NCBI GenBank assembly: GCA_001048675.1
Contig: CCKK01000018.1
Span: 186,001 to 250,000, forward strand
From: Vibrio diabolicus
GTDB lineage: Bacteria > Pseudomonadota > Gammaproteobacteria > Enterobacterales > Vibrionaceae
Reading direction: 5' to 3'
Length of the DNA stretch: 64,000 nt
This document shows, one piece after another, positions 39,570-49,500 of the stretch. The translations under genes were made by a program, and so were the position numbers. The notes beneath the pieces were generated by a model. The model was not told where the DNA came from. It was given only the letters and a program-made list of their open reading frames with translations, and made no database searches. How positions within the stretch are numbered: position 1 is the stretch's first letter; each line of letters opens with the position of its first letter.

Positions 39570-40050
39570 TAGTGCGCTTAAAGATGTATTTCATTTAGTG
39601 TAAACAAACTCCCGGACGAAATCATCTTAATTCGAAAGGCTGTAAGACTATGCCCTTTCGGCATAATGATATAAGTCACTTTTAGAACGATTCTAGAGTG
39701 CATCTCTGTCGCAATTTGTTGAAAAACAACACTGTTCATTACACCAAAAACATCAAAAAAGATAAAAACTAATCAATGTCAGATGAATGTTATAGACAAA
39801 AAATACCATTTAAAACAAAAAGTTAAATAAAAAACAAGAACAATCGAACAGTGTTCATCGATACGATTTATATCATTTTACTAACTGATACGGAAACTTT
39901 AGCAGTAAAACATGTCCAGCGAGTTGTTAGATCAAAGGCTTACAAGGGCGAATTATACCGCTCATTGGCCGATTATAGACCAACAACTTGTGAGAGATTA
40001 CCTCTCCCCCATACAACAATGATTATGGACAGCTAACTAGGACAAATAAG
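39570..40050 (+). promoter_or_regulatory. ompU upstream regulatory region
   Basis: About 480 nt, strongly A/T-rich between 39740 and 39900 (A-tracts and TNAAA-like repeats around 39810-39835), as expected for a ToxR-responsive porin promoter. A near-repeat ACACTGTTCAT (39729-39739) and ACAGTGTTCAT (39848-39858) occurs; the second copy lies in an 11-bp palindrome GAACA-G-TGTTC (39846-39856). A leader hairpin GAGAG-ATTAC-CTCTC lies just before ompU. No gene is seen. Confidence 0.5.
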
Positions 40051-41070
40051 ATGAAAAAGACTCTAATTGCTCTTTCTGTATCTGCAGCAGCTATGGCAAC
40101 TGGCGTAAACGCAGCTGAACTTTACAACCAAGACGGCACTTCTCTAGAAATGGGCGGCCGTGCTGAAGCACGTCTATCTATGAAAGATGGCGACGCTCAA
40201 GACGAATCTCGCATCCGTCTAAACTTCCTTGGTAAACAAGAAATCAATGACAACCTATACGGTGTTGGTTTCTGGGAAGGTGAGTTCACTACCAACGAAC
40301 AAGGTGGTGTTGATGGTGACGTTAATAAAGACAGCAGCAACCTAGACACTCGTTACGCATACGCTGGTCTTGGCGGTGCATGGGGTGAGTTCACTTACGG
40401 TAAAAACGAAGGTGCACTAGGCGTTATCACTGACTTCACAGATATCATGGCTTACCACGGTAACTCAGCAGCTGACAAACTAGCAGTAGCTGACCGTTCA
40501 GACAACATGATGGCTTACAAAGGTCAATTCGAAAACCTAAGTGTTAAAGCAAGCTACCGCTTCGCTGACCGTGTAGAACAAAACGGTGAATACTCTGATA
40601 ACAAACAAGACGGCTACTCTCTATCAGCTATCTACGCTGTAGCAGACACTGGTCTTGAGCTTGGTGCTGGTTACGCAGACCAATACGATGCAAACGAGTA
40701 CATGCTAGCTGCATCTTACACAATGTCTGATCTTTACTTCGCTGGTATCTTCACAGATGGCGAAAAAATGACTGACACATTCAACAACACTGTTGATTAC
40801 ACTGGTTACGAACTAGCGGGTGCTTACACGCTAGGTCAAACAGTATTCACAACAACGTACAACAATGCAGAAACTAACAACGAAACTTCTGCAAACAACT
40901 TCGCTGTTGATGCTTCTTACTACTTCAAACCTAACTTCCGCGGTTACGTTTCTTACAACTTCAACCTAATTGACGCTGGCGATAAGTTCGGCTCAACTAG
41001 CGGTAAGACAGTTGCGAACAAGATCGATGCTGAAGACGAGCTAGCTCTAGGTCTACGTTACGACTTCTAA
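40051..41070 (+). CDS. ompU: Major outer-membrane porin OmpU
   Basis: 339 aa. Signal peptide MKKTLIALSVSAAAMATGVNA, mature protein from AELYNQDGTSLEMGGRAEAR, then alternating aromatic beta strands ending ELALGLRYDF with the terminal phenylalanine needed for BAM insertion: a general Gram-negative trimeric porin. Its place beside greA-yhbY matches ompU of V. cholerae. Codon use is highly biased toward optimal codons, as for an abundant protein. AGGA precedes the ATG at 40051. Confidence 0.92.
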   Translation: MKKTLIALSVSAAAMATGVNAAELYNQDGTSLEMGGRAEARLSMKDGDAQDESRIRLNFLGKQEINDNLYGVGFWEGEFTTNEQGGVDGDVNKDSSNLDTRYAYAGLGGAWGEFTYGKNEGALGVITDFTDIMAYHGNSAADKLAVADRSDNMMAYKGQFENLSVKASYRFADRVEQNGEYSDNKQDGYSLSAIYAVADTGLELGAGYADQYDANEYMLAASYTMSDLYFAGIFTDGEKMTDTFNNTVDYTGYELAGAYTLGQTVFTTTYNNAETNNETSANNFAVDASYYFKPNFRGYVSYNFNLIDAGDKFGSTSGKTVANKIDAEDELALGLRYDF

Positions 41071-41094
41071 TTCCGGTCTTTGACTAGAATATCG

Positions 41095-41122
41095 AATGCC
41101 CGCTTCAAGCGGGCATTTTTTA
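41095..41122 (+). terminator. ompU terminator
   Basis: AATGCCCGCTT-C-AAGCGGGCATT followed by TTTT; effectively a 9-bp stem with a small loop and a U-run. Confidence 0.92.
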
Positions 41123-41256
41123 TACTCCATTTTAAGCCGCGCGCCTTTCTCTCATGTCTCATCCCTGATGACATATAAAGCATTTCTTTAGTTACCTAGC
41201 ATATTGAAAGGACTTGCGTATACTCAATCACATAACTCACCTTAGAAAGTATCATT

Positions 41257-42678
41257 ATGCGTTTACGTTGGCCCTTGCTCATATTCTCTTCATTACTTTC
41301 TGCTTTTTCACAAGCGTACCCTCATCAAGAAGTGTTGCCGGAAGGCTCTCGCATCAGTTTAGTCGCGGAAAAACTCAGTGAGAATGCTGAACTTGACGGT
41401 GTTCATCCTACCGAACAACTGTTCCCACCAGCCAGTACATTAAAAATCGTCACAGCATTAGCGGCAAAGTTAGAGCTGGGTGATAACTTCCGCTTTCGAA
41501 CCAAGCTAGAAGCTTCGAGCTCAGACGCAGTGATTTACTTTGTCGGCGATCCAACGCTCCAAACCAACGATTTAAAATCACTTCTTACCCTAGCCAAGAA
41601 AAATGGCTTAAAACGTATTGACGGTGACTTATGGCTCGATAACAGCGCATTCACTGGTTACAACCGTGCAGTGGGCTGGCCGTGGGATATCTTGGGAGTT
41701 TGCTACAGCGCTCCGGCATCGACCATCACACTCAATAACAACTGTGTGCAGGCTTCTATCTATACGCAAAAAGACGGTGGGACTCGAGTCTACGTACCTG
41801 AGCATCAACCTATTAGTGTAACAAGTACTGTCGAGACCGTTTCTAAAACGATTAAGAAAAGTCGTCATTGCGATTTAGGCTTAGTCGCAAACCCTGATAA
41901 CAACTACAAGCTAACTGGATGCTTAGTTGAGAGGGAGAAACCATTGCCACTTAAATTTGCCATTCAAGATCCTGAACTTTATACCAGCCATAGATTGGCA
42001 GCTTTGCTTAAGCAGCTCAATATTGAGTTATCAGGAAAGATTAGGATCGGTTCGGCTCCGGAAAAACAGCGCAAGCTAATCGCCATGCATCAATCAGAGG
42101 CATTACCAGACATTCTGGAAGAGATGCTTAAAAACTCTGATAACTTGATTGCAGATACATTAACCAAAACACTTGGCGCTAAGTTTTTTGTTCAGTCAGG
42201 TAGCTTTGCCAACGGTACAGAGGCGATCAAGCAGATCATTTTCGCCAACACTGGTATTGATATTCGTAATGCGCGCCTGGAAGACGGCTCAGGACTTTCG
42301 CGAAACAACCGTATTTCCGCCACCAAAATGGCGGAAATTCTTCGTTATATTTGGAAGCACGAAGACGAGCTTAAACTGATCGCCATCATGCCGAAGTCAG
42401 GTGAGTCAGGCACACTAAAGTACCGACAAAGTATGCGAAAGTTGCCAATTAAAGGACAATTGATCGCCAAAAGCGGCTCCCTCTACGGAACTTACAACAT
42501 GGCCGGATATGGCTTGGATAAAAATGGTCAACCTAATACCGTTTTTGTTCAGTTTGTTTCAGACTACTTCCCAGAAAAAAGGGACGATAACAAACCTGTC
42601 ATCGCCCCTATTACACATTTTGAGCAGCTTTTTTATAGTGATATTGTGAACTTTAGTCAGGCGATACCCAAGAAATAG
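41257..42678 (+). CDS. dacB: D-alanyl-D-alanine carboxypeptidase/endopeptidase (PBP4 type)
   Basis: 473 aa. Signal peptide at 1-20 (LLIFSSLLSAFSQA), then the S13 penicillin-binding-protein fold. Active-site motifs: S60-x-x-K63 (STLK), S294-D-N296, K405-S-G407. Periplasmic cleavage of D-Ala-D-Ala stems and cross-bridges. Its last 22 nt overlap the 3' end of the convergent mgtE gene, so there is no room for a separate terminator. Confidence 0.95.
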   Translation: MRLRWPLLIFSSLLSAFSQAYPHQEVLPEGSRISLVAEKLSENAELDGVHPTEQLFPPASTLKIVTALAAKLELGDNFRFRTKLEASSSDAVIYFVGDPTLQTNDLKSLLTLAKKNGLKRIDGDLWLDNSAFTGYNRAVGWPWDILGVCYSAPASTITLNNNCVQASIYTQKDGGTRVYVPEHQPISVTSTVETVSKTIKKSRHCDLGLVANPDNNYKLTGCLVEREKPLPLKFAIQDPELYTSHRLAALLKQLNIELSGKIRIGSAPEKQRKLIAMHQSEALPDILEEMLKNSDNLIADTLTKTLGAKFFVQSGSFANGTEAIKQIIFANTGIDIRNARLEDGSGLSRNNRISATKMAEILRYIWKHEDELKLIAIMPKSGESGTLKYRQSMRKLPIKGQLIAKSGSLYGTYNMAGYGLDKNGQPNTVFVQFVSDYFPEKRDDNKPVIAPITHFEQLFYSDIVNFSQAIPKK

Positions 42679-43503
42679 TTCACCACATTAAAGTATATCC
42701 ACATCCCTGAAATATCGACGATAGATGCAAGCACTGGACTCACCAATACGGCTGGGTCCAACTTGCAAGCTCGTGCAATAATTGGCAACAGCCCGCCCAA
42801 TGTTGTAGAAATGGTGACTTGAATGAACAGCGCAACCGCTATTGCCAATGCGATATCGGTAAGTTCAAAGCCCCCTGTTGATTGACCGGCACTAAATAAC
42901 ATAATGCGTCCAATCATCACGATAGCGATCGCTAACGCAATAAATAGAGCAACGCGGCTCTCTTTCCACAAAACTTCTAACCATTGGCGTTTTTTTAGTC
43001 TCTCCAGTTGCAAGAGCACGAATCACCAAAGTTGCAGCTTGTGTTCCTGTATTGCCACCAGCCGCAGCGATCACAGGCATGTACACCGCAAGCAAAACGA
43101 GCTGGCTAAGGGTGTCCTCATACTGAGCAATGATCAAACCCGACACAATCCCTAAAAGGGCCAGTGCAATGATCCACCCAATACGCTGCTTCACGTGCCC
43201 CAAAACACTAGTCGATAAATAACCATCAGGTGTATCAACTTCAGACATATGCAAACCCAATTGGTGAGCATAATGACGTGCGCGTTTGTCATGGCCTGCT
43301 TGCTCAAGTTGAGCAATAAGACTATTCACATAACCGACAGAGCAATGCTGCAAAATACCTACCGCCTCATCGATCGGCATGATCGTAAGCAAATGGACTT
43401 GTTGCTCTTGCTCATACTGCAAAAATGCATTGCGAGCTGCACCAATTTCTACTTCAGAAAAGTTTGGTGTTGTTTCAATAAAAGTGTTGTTCATTACCGT
43501 CAT
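42657..43503 (-). CDS. mgtE: MgtE-family divalent cation transporter, short form (frame interrupted by one extra base)
   Basis: 847 nt, one more than a multiple of three; corrected length 281 aa. ATG 43503 has GGGAG 7 nt upstream. The N-terminal part has an MgtE-N-like helical domain (about 20-120), no obvious CBS pair, then membrane segments with the family motif PVIAAAGGNTGTQAATLVIRALATGE. The frame breaks after this at a T7 run (42990-42996); with six it continues KKRQWLEVLWKESRVALFIALAIAIVMIGRIM and on to further membrane helices. Predicted Mg2+ channel of the inner membrane. Its leader contains a candidate peptide-coupled attenuator. Confidence 0.85.
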
Positions 43504-43654
43504 GGCGAATCTCCCGATTGGCATTGGTAACGACCATCGACAAGGCACGCAAAGTCAATCTTGCATACTTAAAGTCACACAACAATTAAGATGCACAGAG
43601 AAAACCAATGCGGACGCACTGTCTATTCAGAATGTATGAAGGAAATAACGAGAA

Positions 43655-43709
43655 GAAAATTAGAAAAGATGCCTCACCACTTAGGTAAGGCGGAGATCGC
43701 CAATACCGA
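43655..43709 (-). promoter_or_regulatory. Candidate transcription attenuator in the mgtE leader
   Basis: On the minus strand, terminator hairpin GCCTTACC-TAAGT-GGTGAGGC (43691 to 43671) is followed by the U-rich tract ATCTTTTCTAATTTTC. An alternative upstream hairpin, GGTATTGGCG paired with CGCCTTACC (43707 to 43684), uses the same 5' arm and would prevent the terminator. The upstream arm TCGGTATTG (43709-43701) can instead pair perfectly with CAATACCGA inside the leader-peptide gene (43770-43762). Confidence 0.65.
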
Positions 43710-43715
43710 AGCGGG

Positions 43716-43775
43716 TTATTTCGCTCCCTTGCTCTTACTCACCCAACGACTGGGAGGATGGTCGGTATTGTTCAT
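43716..43775 (-). CDS. Putative 19-residue leader peptide of mgtE
   Basis: ATG at 43775 with GGAGA 5 nt upstream, 19 codons reading MNNTDHPPSRWVSKSKGAK, stop TAA at 43716-43718. An acidic residue and two prolines near the N-terminus (D5, P7, P8) recall leader peptides such as E. coli MgtL, whose translation is sensitive to low Mg2+. Codons 2-5 contain the strand that can pair with the antiterminator arm, and the stop codon ends 6 nt before that arm. Not a known gene to me; the call rests on ribosome binding site, position and RNA pairing. Confidence 0.6.
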   Translation of the reverse strand: MNNTDHPPSRWVSKSKGAK

Positions 43776-43790
43776 GTAAATCTCCGATAA

Positions 43791-43826
43791 CGCTGCCATT
43801 ATTGGCAGCGCGAGTATAGTAGCAAA
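43791..43826 (-). promoter_or_regulatory. Predicted mgtE promoter and 5' hairpin
   Basis: A -10 like TATACT occurs on the minus strand near 43814-43819; no good -35 is seen. Directly downstream is a perfect hairpin CGCTGCCA-ATAA-TGGCAGCG (43791-43810) at what would be the transcript 5' end, a common RNA-stabilising arrangement. Confidence 0.45.
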
Positions 43827-43879
43827 GTTCAACATGTTTGGAAGGTTTACTTTGTCTTTTTCGCTAAATTTTTATACAA

Positions 43880-43902
43880 AAAAAGCGCCCATCAGGCGCT
43901 TT
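43880..43902 (-). terminator. tyrS terminator
   Basis: Minus strand: AGCGCCTGATGGGCGCT followed by seven U, just after the tyrS stop. It separates tyrS from mgtE, so mgtE needs its own promoter. Confidence 0.88.
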
Positions 43903-43921
43903 CATTTGCAGCGATTATTGA

Positions 43922-45109
43922 TTACTGAATAGTAATACGTGCAAATTTACGTTTGCCCACTTGGAACACGTAAGTACCCGCTTCTGGAGCAAATTTGCTG
44001 TCCGCAATTTTTTCACCATCCATCTTCACTGCGCCCTGCTTAACCATACGCATCGCATCTGACGATGATGGGCATAAGCCAGCTTCTTTCAACAGATTGC
44101 TCACTGGGCGACCTGCATCAAAATCAAATTCTGGCATTTCATCAGGAATTTGATTCTTCGCAAAACGGTTTACGAATTCTTGCTCTGCCGCATCTGCATC
44201 AGCTTCACTGTGGAAACGAGCAATAATTTCTTTTGCTAGCAATACTTTGATGTCACGAGGGTTTTTGCCCGCTTCTACATCAGCTTTGAATTGAGCAATC
44301 TCTTCCAGAGGACGGAAAGATAGCAGCTCGTAGTAGCTCCACATTAGGTCATCAGAAATAGACATGATTTTACCAAACATTTCGCTTGGCGCTTCGCTGA
44401 TACCGATGTAGTTGTTTGCTGACTTAGACATCTTCTTCTCGCCATCAAGGCCCACTAGAAGAGGCATCATCAGAACAACCTGTGGTTTTTGACCGTGAGA
44501 CTTTTGCAGTTCACGACCCATTAGCAGGTTGAACTTCTGGTCAGTACCACCAAGCTCAACGTCAGTTTCCATTGCTACTGAGTCCCAACCTTGTAGAAGT
44601 GGGTACATGAACTCATGAATAGCAATTGGCTGGCCACCCGCGTAACGCTTTTTAAAGTCATCACGTTCTAGCATACGAGCAACGGTTTGGTTTGCAGCAA
44701 GACGAATCATACCTTCTGCACCAAGCTCAGATAACCACTCAGAGTTGAACTGAATCTTAGTTTTTGCAGGGTCTAGAATTTTGAATACCTGCTCTTTGTA
44801 AGTTTCTGCATTACGCAATACGTCTTCGCGGCTTAGCGGTGGACGTGTTGTGTTTTTACCTGTTGGGTCACCAACCATTGCAGTGAAGTCACCAATTAGG
44901 AACGTCACCTCATGACCTAGCTCTTGGAACAAGCGAAGCTTATTGAAAATAACCGTATGACCTAGGTGAATATCTGGAGCCGTAGGATCCGCACCCAATT
45001 TAATACGTAGAGGACGGCCTTCTTTTAGTTTTGCGATAAGCTCTTCTTCTGGAATCAGCTCTTCAACACCGCGCTTAATCTCGGCTAGTGCAGCTTCAAT
45101 GCTCGCCAT
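43922..45109 (-). CDS. tyrS: Tyrosyl-tRNA synthetase
   Basis: 395 aa, the length of the TyrS subfamily with this early PDIHLGH motif rather than the 424-aa E. coli type. Class I signatures: H48-L-G-H51 and KKMSKS; tyrosine-binding and C-terminal S4 RNA-binding domain (about 330-395, with [10 protein letters not shown]). Divergent from the M23 endopeptidase gene. Confidence 0.95.
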   Translation of the reverse strand: MASIEAALAEIKRGVEELIPEEELIAKLKEGRPLRIKLGADPTAPDIHLGHTVIFNKLRLFQELGHEVTFLIGDFTAMVGDPTGKNTTRPPLSREDVLRNAETYKEQVFKILDPAKTKIQFNSEWLSELGAEGMIRLAANQTVARMLERDDFKKRYAGGQPIAIHEFMYPLLQGWDSVAMETDVELGGTDQKFNLLMGRELQKSHGQKPQVVLMMPLLVGLDGEKKMSKSANNYIGISEAPSEMFGKIMSISDDLMWSYYELLSFRPLEEIAQFKADVEAGKNPRDIKVLLAKEIIARFHSEADADAAEQEFVNRFAKNQIPDEMPEFDFDAGRPVSNLLKEAGLCPSSSDAMRMVKQGAVKMDGEKIADSKFAPEAGTYVFQVGKRKFARITIQ

Positions 45110-45239
45110 TCTTGTTCACTCCCACAGATTTGGCAAAAATATAATAGCTGAACATATTACTTGAATAGCGATGCATTTTGAAACACGTTAGACTAGGTAG
45201 TTGTCAATTTTTCCGTTTAATTTAGCAATCAAGTACCTC

Positions 45240-46533
45240 ATGCATTCGATTTTTGTCCGACTTCCACTCTTGCACAAAGTATTGATCGGTTTTTTTAGTT
45301 GCGCTGATTATCTTCGCGCTCTTCTTTTTACCTGATCCGCAAGACCTAGACCCGCAGCAGAGCCGATTAAAAGTTGGTCAACATTATCCTGTGCCAGTTT
45401 CCCTAGAACTCAGTGCACTAAACAGTTCGTCTCCAGCGTCCTCCGCTGTACTGCGTTGGGAAACGTACAAAGTGAAAAATGGTGAGAGTGCCGCCATCTT
45501 GTTTAGTCGCGTGGGGCTTTCTGCCCGCCTATTGCATGAGCTTGTCTCATCAGACAAAGAAGTGGAAAAGCAATTAACCCGGCTTCGACCTGGCGATCGA
45601 TTGCAATTCGGTTTTGATGAAAACAACGACTTAGTACAGTTAAGAAGAACATTAAGCGCATTCGAAACTTTTCGTATCACGTTAAAAGACGGCAAATACG
45701 TCTCAGAAGTCGATAAAAAAGAAGTCGACTTCCAGTACAACTACGCTGAAGCCACCATCAAATCAAACTTTTGGAATGCGGGAATCTCTTCGGGATTAAA
45801 TGGCAACCAAATCATGGAACTGGCCGGCATATTTGGCTGGGATATCGACTTTGCTTTAGATATTCGTAAGAACGACAGCTTCCGAGTGCTTTACCAAGAG
45901 GAAGTGGTAGAAGGTGAAGTGATTGGACGCGGAAAAATCATTGCTGCGATATTTAAAAACCAAGGCGATACTTTCACCGCAATACTGGATCAGAAAAGTG
46001 GCAAGTATTATGACGAAAATGGACGAGCAATGAAAAAGGCGTTCTTGCGCGCACCGTTGGATTTCCGTCGAGTTTCGTCTAACTTCAACCCACGCCGCTT
46101 ACACCCTGTAACGGGACGCGTTCGTCCTCACAGAGGCACAGATTATGCAGCACCTGTAGGCACCCCGATTTGGGCGGCTGGTGATGGTGTCGTTCAAAAA
46201 TCGTCTTACAACAAATTTAATGGTAACTACGTTTTCATTAAACATAGCAATACTTACATTACCAAGTACCTGCACTTAACCAAACGTACGGTACGAGCTG
46301 GTCAACGCGTTAAACAAGGCCAAACCATTGGTACGCTTGGCGGAACAGGTCGTGTAACAGGCCCTCACCTGCACTATGAGTTCCTTGTGAATGGTGTCCA
46401 TAAAAACCCGCGCACGGTGAATTTGCCACAATCTAAATCCCTAACAGGAAAAGCGAGACAAACTTTCATGGCAAACGCGAAAATTAGCATGGACAAACTT
46501 GAGCGCTACAGCAAACTGCTAGCAATGAAGTAA
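45240..46533 (+). CDS. M23 murein DD-endopeptidase, MepM-like (frame interrupted by one extra base)
   Basis: 1294 nt, one more than a multiple of three; corrected length 430 aa. From ATG 45240 the frame reads MHSIFVRLPLLHKVLIGFF; at a T7 run (45290-45296) it shifts, and with six T it continues LVALIIFALFFLPDPQDLDP, completing an N-terminal membrane anchor. In the as-given sequence only an internal GTG (45391) would start the remainder. Then an OapA/LysM-like region (about 70-150, YKVKNGESAAILFSRVGLSARLLHELV) and a LytM domain with H-RGT-D and the H-L-H motif (GPHLHYEF), both zinc ligand sets intact. Cleaves peptide cross-links during cell-wall growth in the periplasm. Terminated by a strong hairpin. 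Confidence 0.88.
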
Positions 46534-46544
46534 GCCAGGTATTG

Positions 46545-46570
46545 AAAAGGGCAGCTCAGCTGCCCTTTTT
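46545..46570. terminator. Terminator between the M23 gene and the RND permease
   Basis: Arms AAAAGGGCAGC / GCTGCCCTTTT with a 3-nt loop and flanking A and T runs, usable by both convergent genes. Confidence 0.92.
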
Positions 46571-46597
46571 GTTTCTTTAATATCATCACGATGAAGC

Positions 46598-49500
46598 TTA
46601 CTTTTCGGAGTGATGCTCTCTCCCGAGCATGAGCAAGCATGGTGTCAGAACCAGTGTTAGCAAAGTCGCAAACGCCAATCCACCCGCGACAGCCGTCGCA
46701 AGTTGAGACCACCATTGAGTGCTTGGCGCGCCAAATTCCACTTTTTGGTTAACTAAGTCGATGTTCATTTCTAGCACCATTGGCAATAAGCCTAGTATGG
46801 TGGTCACCGTCGTGAGTAAAACGGGTCTTAAACGCTGCACACCTGTACGCAAGATCGCCTCAGATTTCTCTAAGCCACGTTTACGCATCTGATTATAAGT
46901 ATCGATTAATACGATGTTGTTATTCACAACAATACCTGCAAGCGCAATCACCCCTATTCCCGACATGATGATGCCAAATGGCTTTTGGAAAATAAGCAAT
47001 CCAGCAAAGACCCCAACGGTAGAAAACAACACAGCACTGAGGATTAAGAAAGCTTGATAAAAGCTATTAAACTGCGTAATTAAAATCAGAGCCATCACAC
47101 CAAGCGCTACAATAAAAGCATTTTGTAAGAATGCTGATGAGTTTTCCTGCTCTTCATTTTGGCCCCGAATCTTATATTCAATGCCTTCCGGTAAGTCGAG
47201 CTGTTCCATTCCAGCGGTAATCTTCGGTAGCTCAAGCGCCAAATTGTAACCTTCCACCATGTCTGCTTTGATATTGATAACTCGATGGCCGTCTACACGA
47301 CGAATGGTATCTTGCTTATGATCTGGCTTAATTTGAGCAAAGTTCGTGATTGGCACCAAACCAGCCGCCGTTTTCACTCTCAGTTGGTCAAATCGACCAA
47401 TATCGCGCTTATCTTGTGGGTAGCGCACCAAAATATCGACTTCTTCATCCGCATCATCGGGCAAATAATCGCCTATTTTCAAACCGTTTGTAACAAACTG
47501 AACAGTATTCCCGACTAAGGTCGCATCCGCTGCAAAGCGAGAGGCGTCATCTCGCTGGATATCAATTTGCCAATCAATCCCTTCCTTATTAGTGGTATCA
47601 CTCAAGTTGGTCAGTGCAGGATTACCATCAGCCCAATGTCGTACTTTTTTGGCTGCTTCATCTAACGCACTAACACTCAAATTTCGTGATGACACTTCAA
47701 TCACGAGATCATGCTCGACAGGCGGTCCTGCGTCCGGGAATTTATACTCAAGTTCAACACCATAAAAGCGGTCTGTCGTCTCTTTTAGTTCCTCAATAAT
47801 GGTTTTCACTTTGCGTCGATACTGCCAATCCACAGGCGTTATTTGAATCTGGCCAATCTCGTCCCCATTATCGCTCGATCCTGTGCGCGTGTAGACACTT
47901 TCAAACTCGTCATGACCGAGCATCACCTTCTCGATTTCGCGCATAACAACATCTTTTTCGTGAATAGACAGGTCACCATAAGAACGAACTTTAACGGTAA
48001 AAAAGGCAGGGTCCACCTCAGGGAAAAACTCTGCACCCAAGCCAGCTTTGTTGTAAGTGAAGCCGACACCTGCCGCTAGCAGTATCGCGCTGAGTAAGAC
48101 TTTCCATGGATGACGAATCGCTACAGACAGAGTCTGGAAATAAAGCTTGGTAATGCCTGTCGCTTTTTCAAAGTTGCCGTTATGCAGCTCAACCATTTCT
48201 CGCTGAGCTTTCTGATTGACTACTTGAGGCTTGCCAATGATCCCACCGATGACAGGAACGAACAGCAACGCCATCATCAGCGAAGCGGCCAAGGTAGCAA
48301 TTAAAGTAAGTGGTAAGTACTTCATGAACTCACCTGTGATGTCTGGCCAGAAAAGTAACGGAGCAAACGCAGCCAATGTGGTTGCAGTGGATGCGGTAAT
48401 TGGCCATGCCATCCGCTTTGCTGCATCTCGATAGGCTTCTTTACGTGGCGTACCTTCTTGCATGCGCCTGTCAGCAAACTCTGTCACCACAATGGCACCA
48501 TCCACCAACATACCCACCGCCATAATTAAGGCAAACAGTACGACGATATTGACCGTCAACCCAAATACCGATAACACCAACAACCCAGTCAAGAACGATC
48601 CCGGAATAGAAATACCTACGAGAAGCGCGGTCCTAACCCCCAATATAGCAATAATGACGATCACGACGAGGATAATTGCGGATAAGATATTGTTTTGTAG
48701 ATCACTGAGCATCAATTTGACATCGTCGGATTGATCCCAAGTGTATTTGACTTGCAAATTGTCGGGCCACTCGGCTCGCTGTTGTCCCTGAGCCAGTACT
48801 TCTTTTACCAGCTCGACCGTTTCAATGATGTTTTCCCCTGCCCGTTTTTTTACGTCCAAAACGATGGCAGATTCACCATCTAAACGAGCAAAACTTTCAG
48901 GATCGCGAAATGCACGTCGTACTGTCGCCACATCGCCAAAGGTGATCACCTCTTTGCCATTCACTTTGATTGGCAGTTCAAGCACATCTTTCAGTGAATC
49001 AAACACCGATGGGACTTTTACCGAAAAGCGCCCATACCCAGTATCGACAAATCCCGCTGCAACCACTCGGTTATTCAAGGCGATTAAATTATAAATATCC
49101 GCTTGATCGAGACCGTAGCTTTCCATCAATAGCGGATCGACAACTATTTCCACGATGTCTTCGCGATCCCCTGCGATTTCAACCTCAAGAACCTGACGGA
49201 AACTCTCCAAACGATCACGTAGCGTTCTGGCAATCTGTACAATGGTCCGCTCTGGTACGGTGCCATATAGAACAACAGTCAAAACGGGCTCTTCAGATGC
49301 AAACGTGACTTCATTTACCGTTGGCTCATCACTGTCCTCTGGTAACTTTGGCTTCGCAAGATCAACCGCATCACGCACATCTGCCATCGCTTTATCAAGA
49401 TCCACTCCGACACTAAATTCCAGCGTCACCGAAGCATGACCTTCTGATGCCACAGAGGTCATCTCTTTTACGCCTTCAATAGAGCGCAACTCTTGCTCTA

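Noticed and set aside
43504..43740. Possible M-box (Mg2+) riboswitch upstream of mgtE
   Set aside because: A GGTGAGGC string is reminiscent, but the rest of the M-box core is absent; the strands fit the attenuator pairing better.
43591..43779. 62-residue plus-strand frame opposite the mgtE leader
   Set aside because: No ribosome binding site and no family resemblance; it is the complement of the structured leader.
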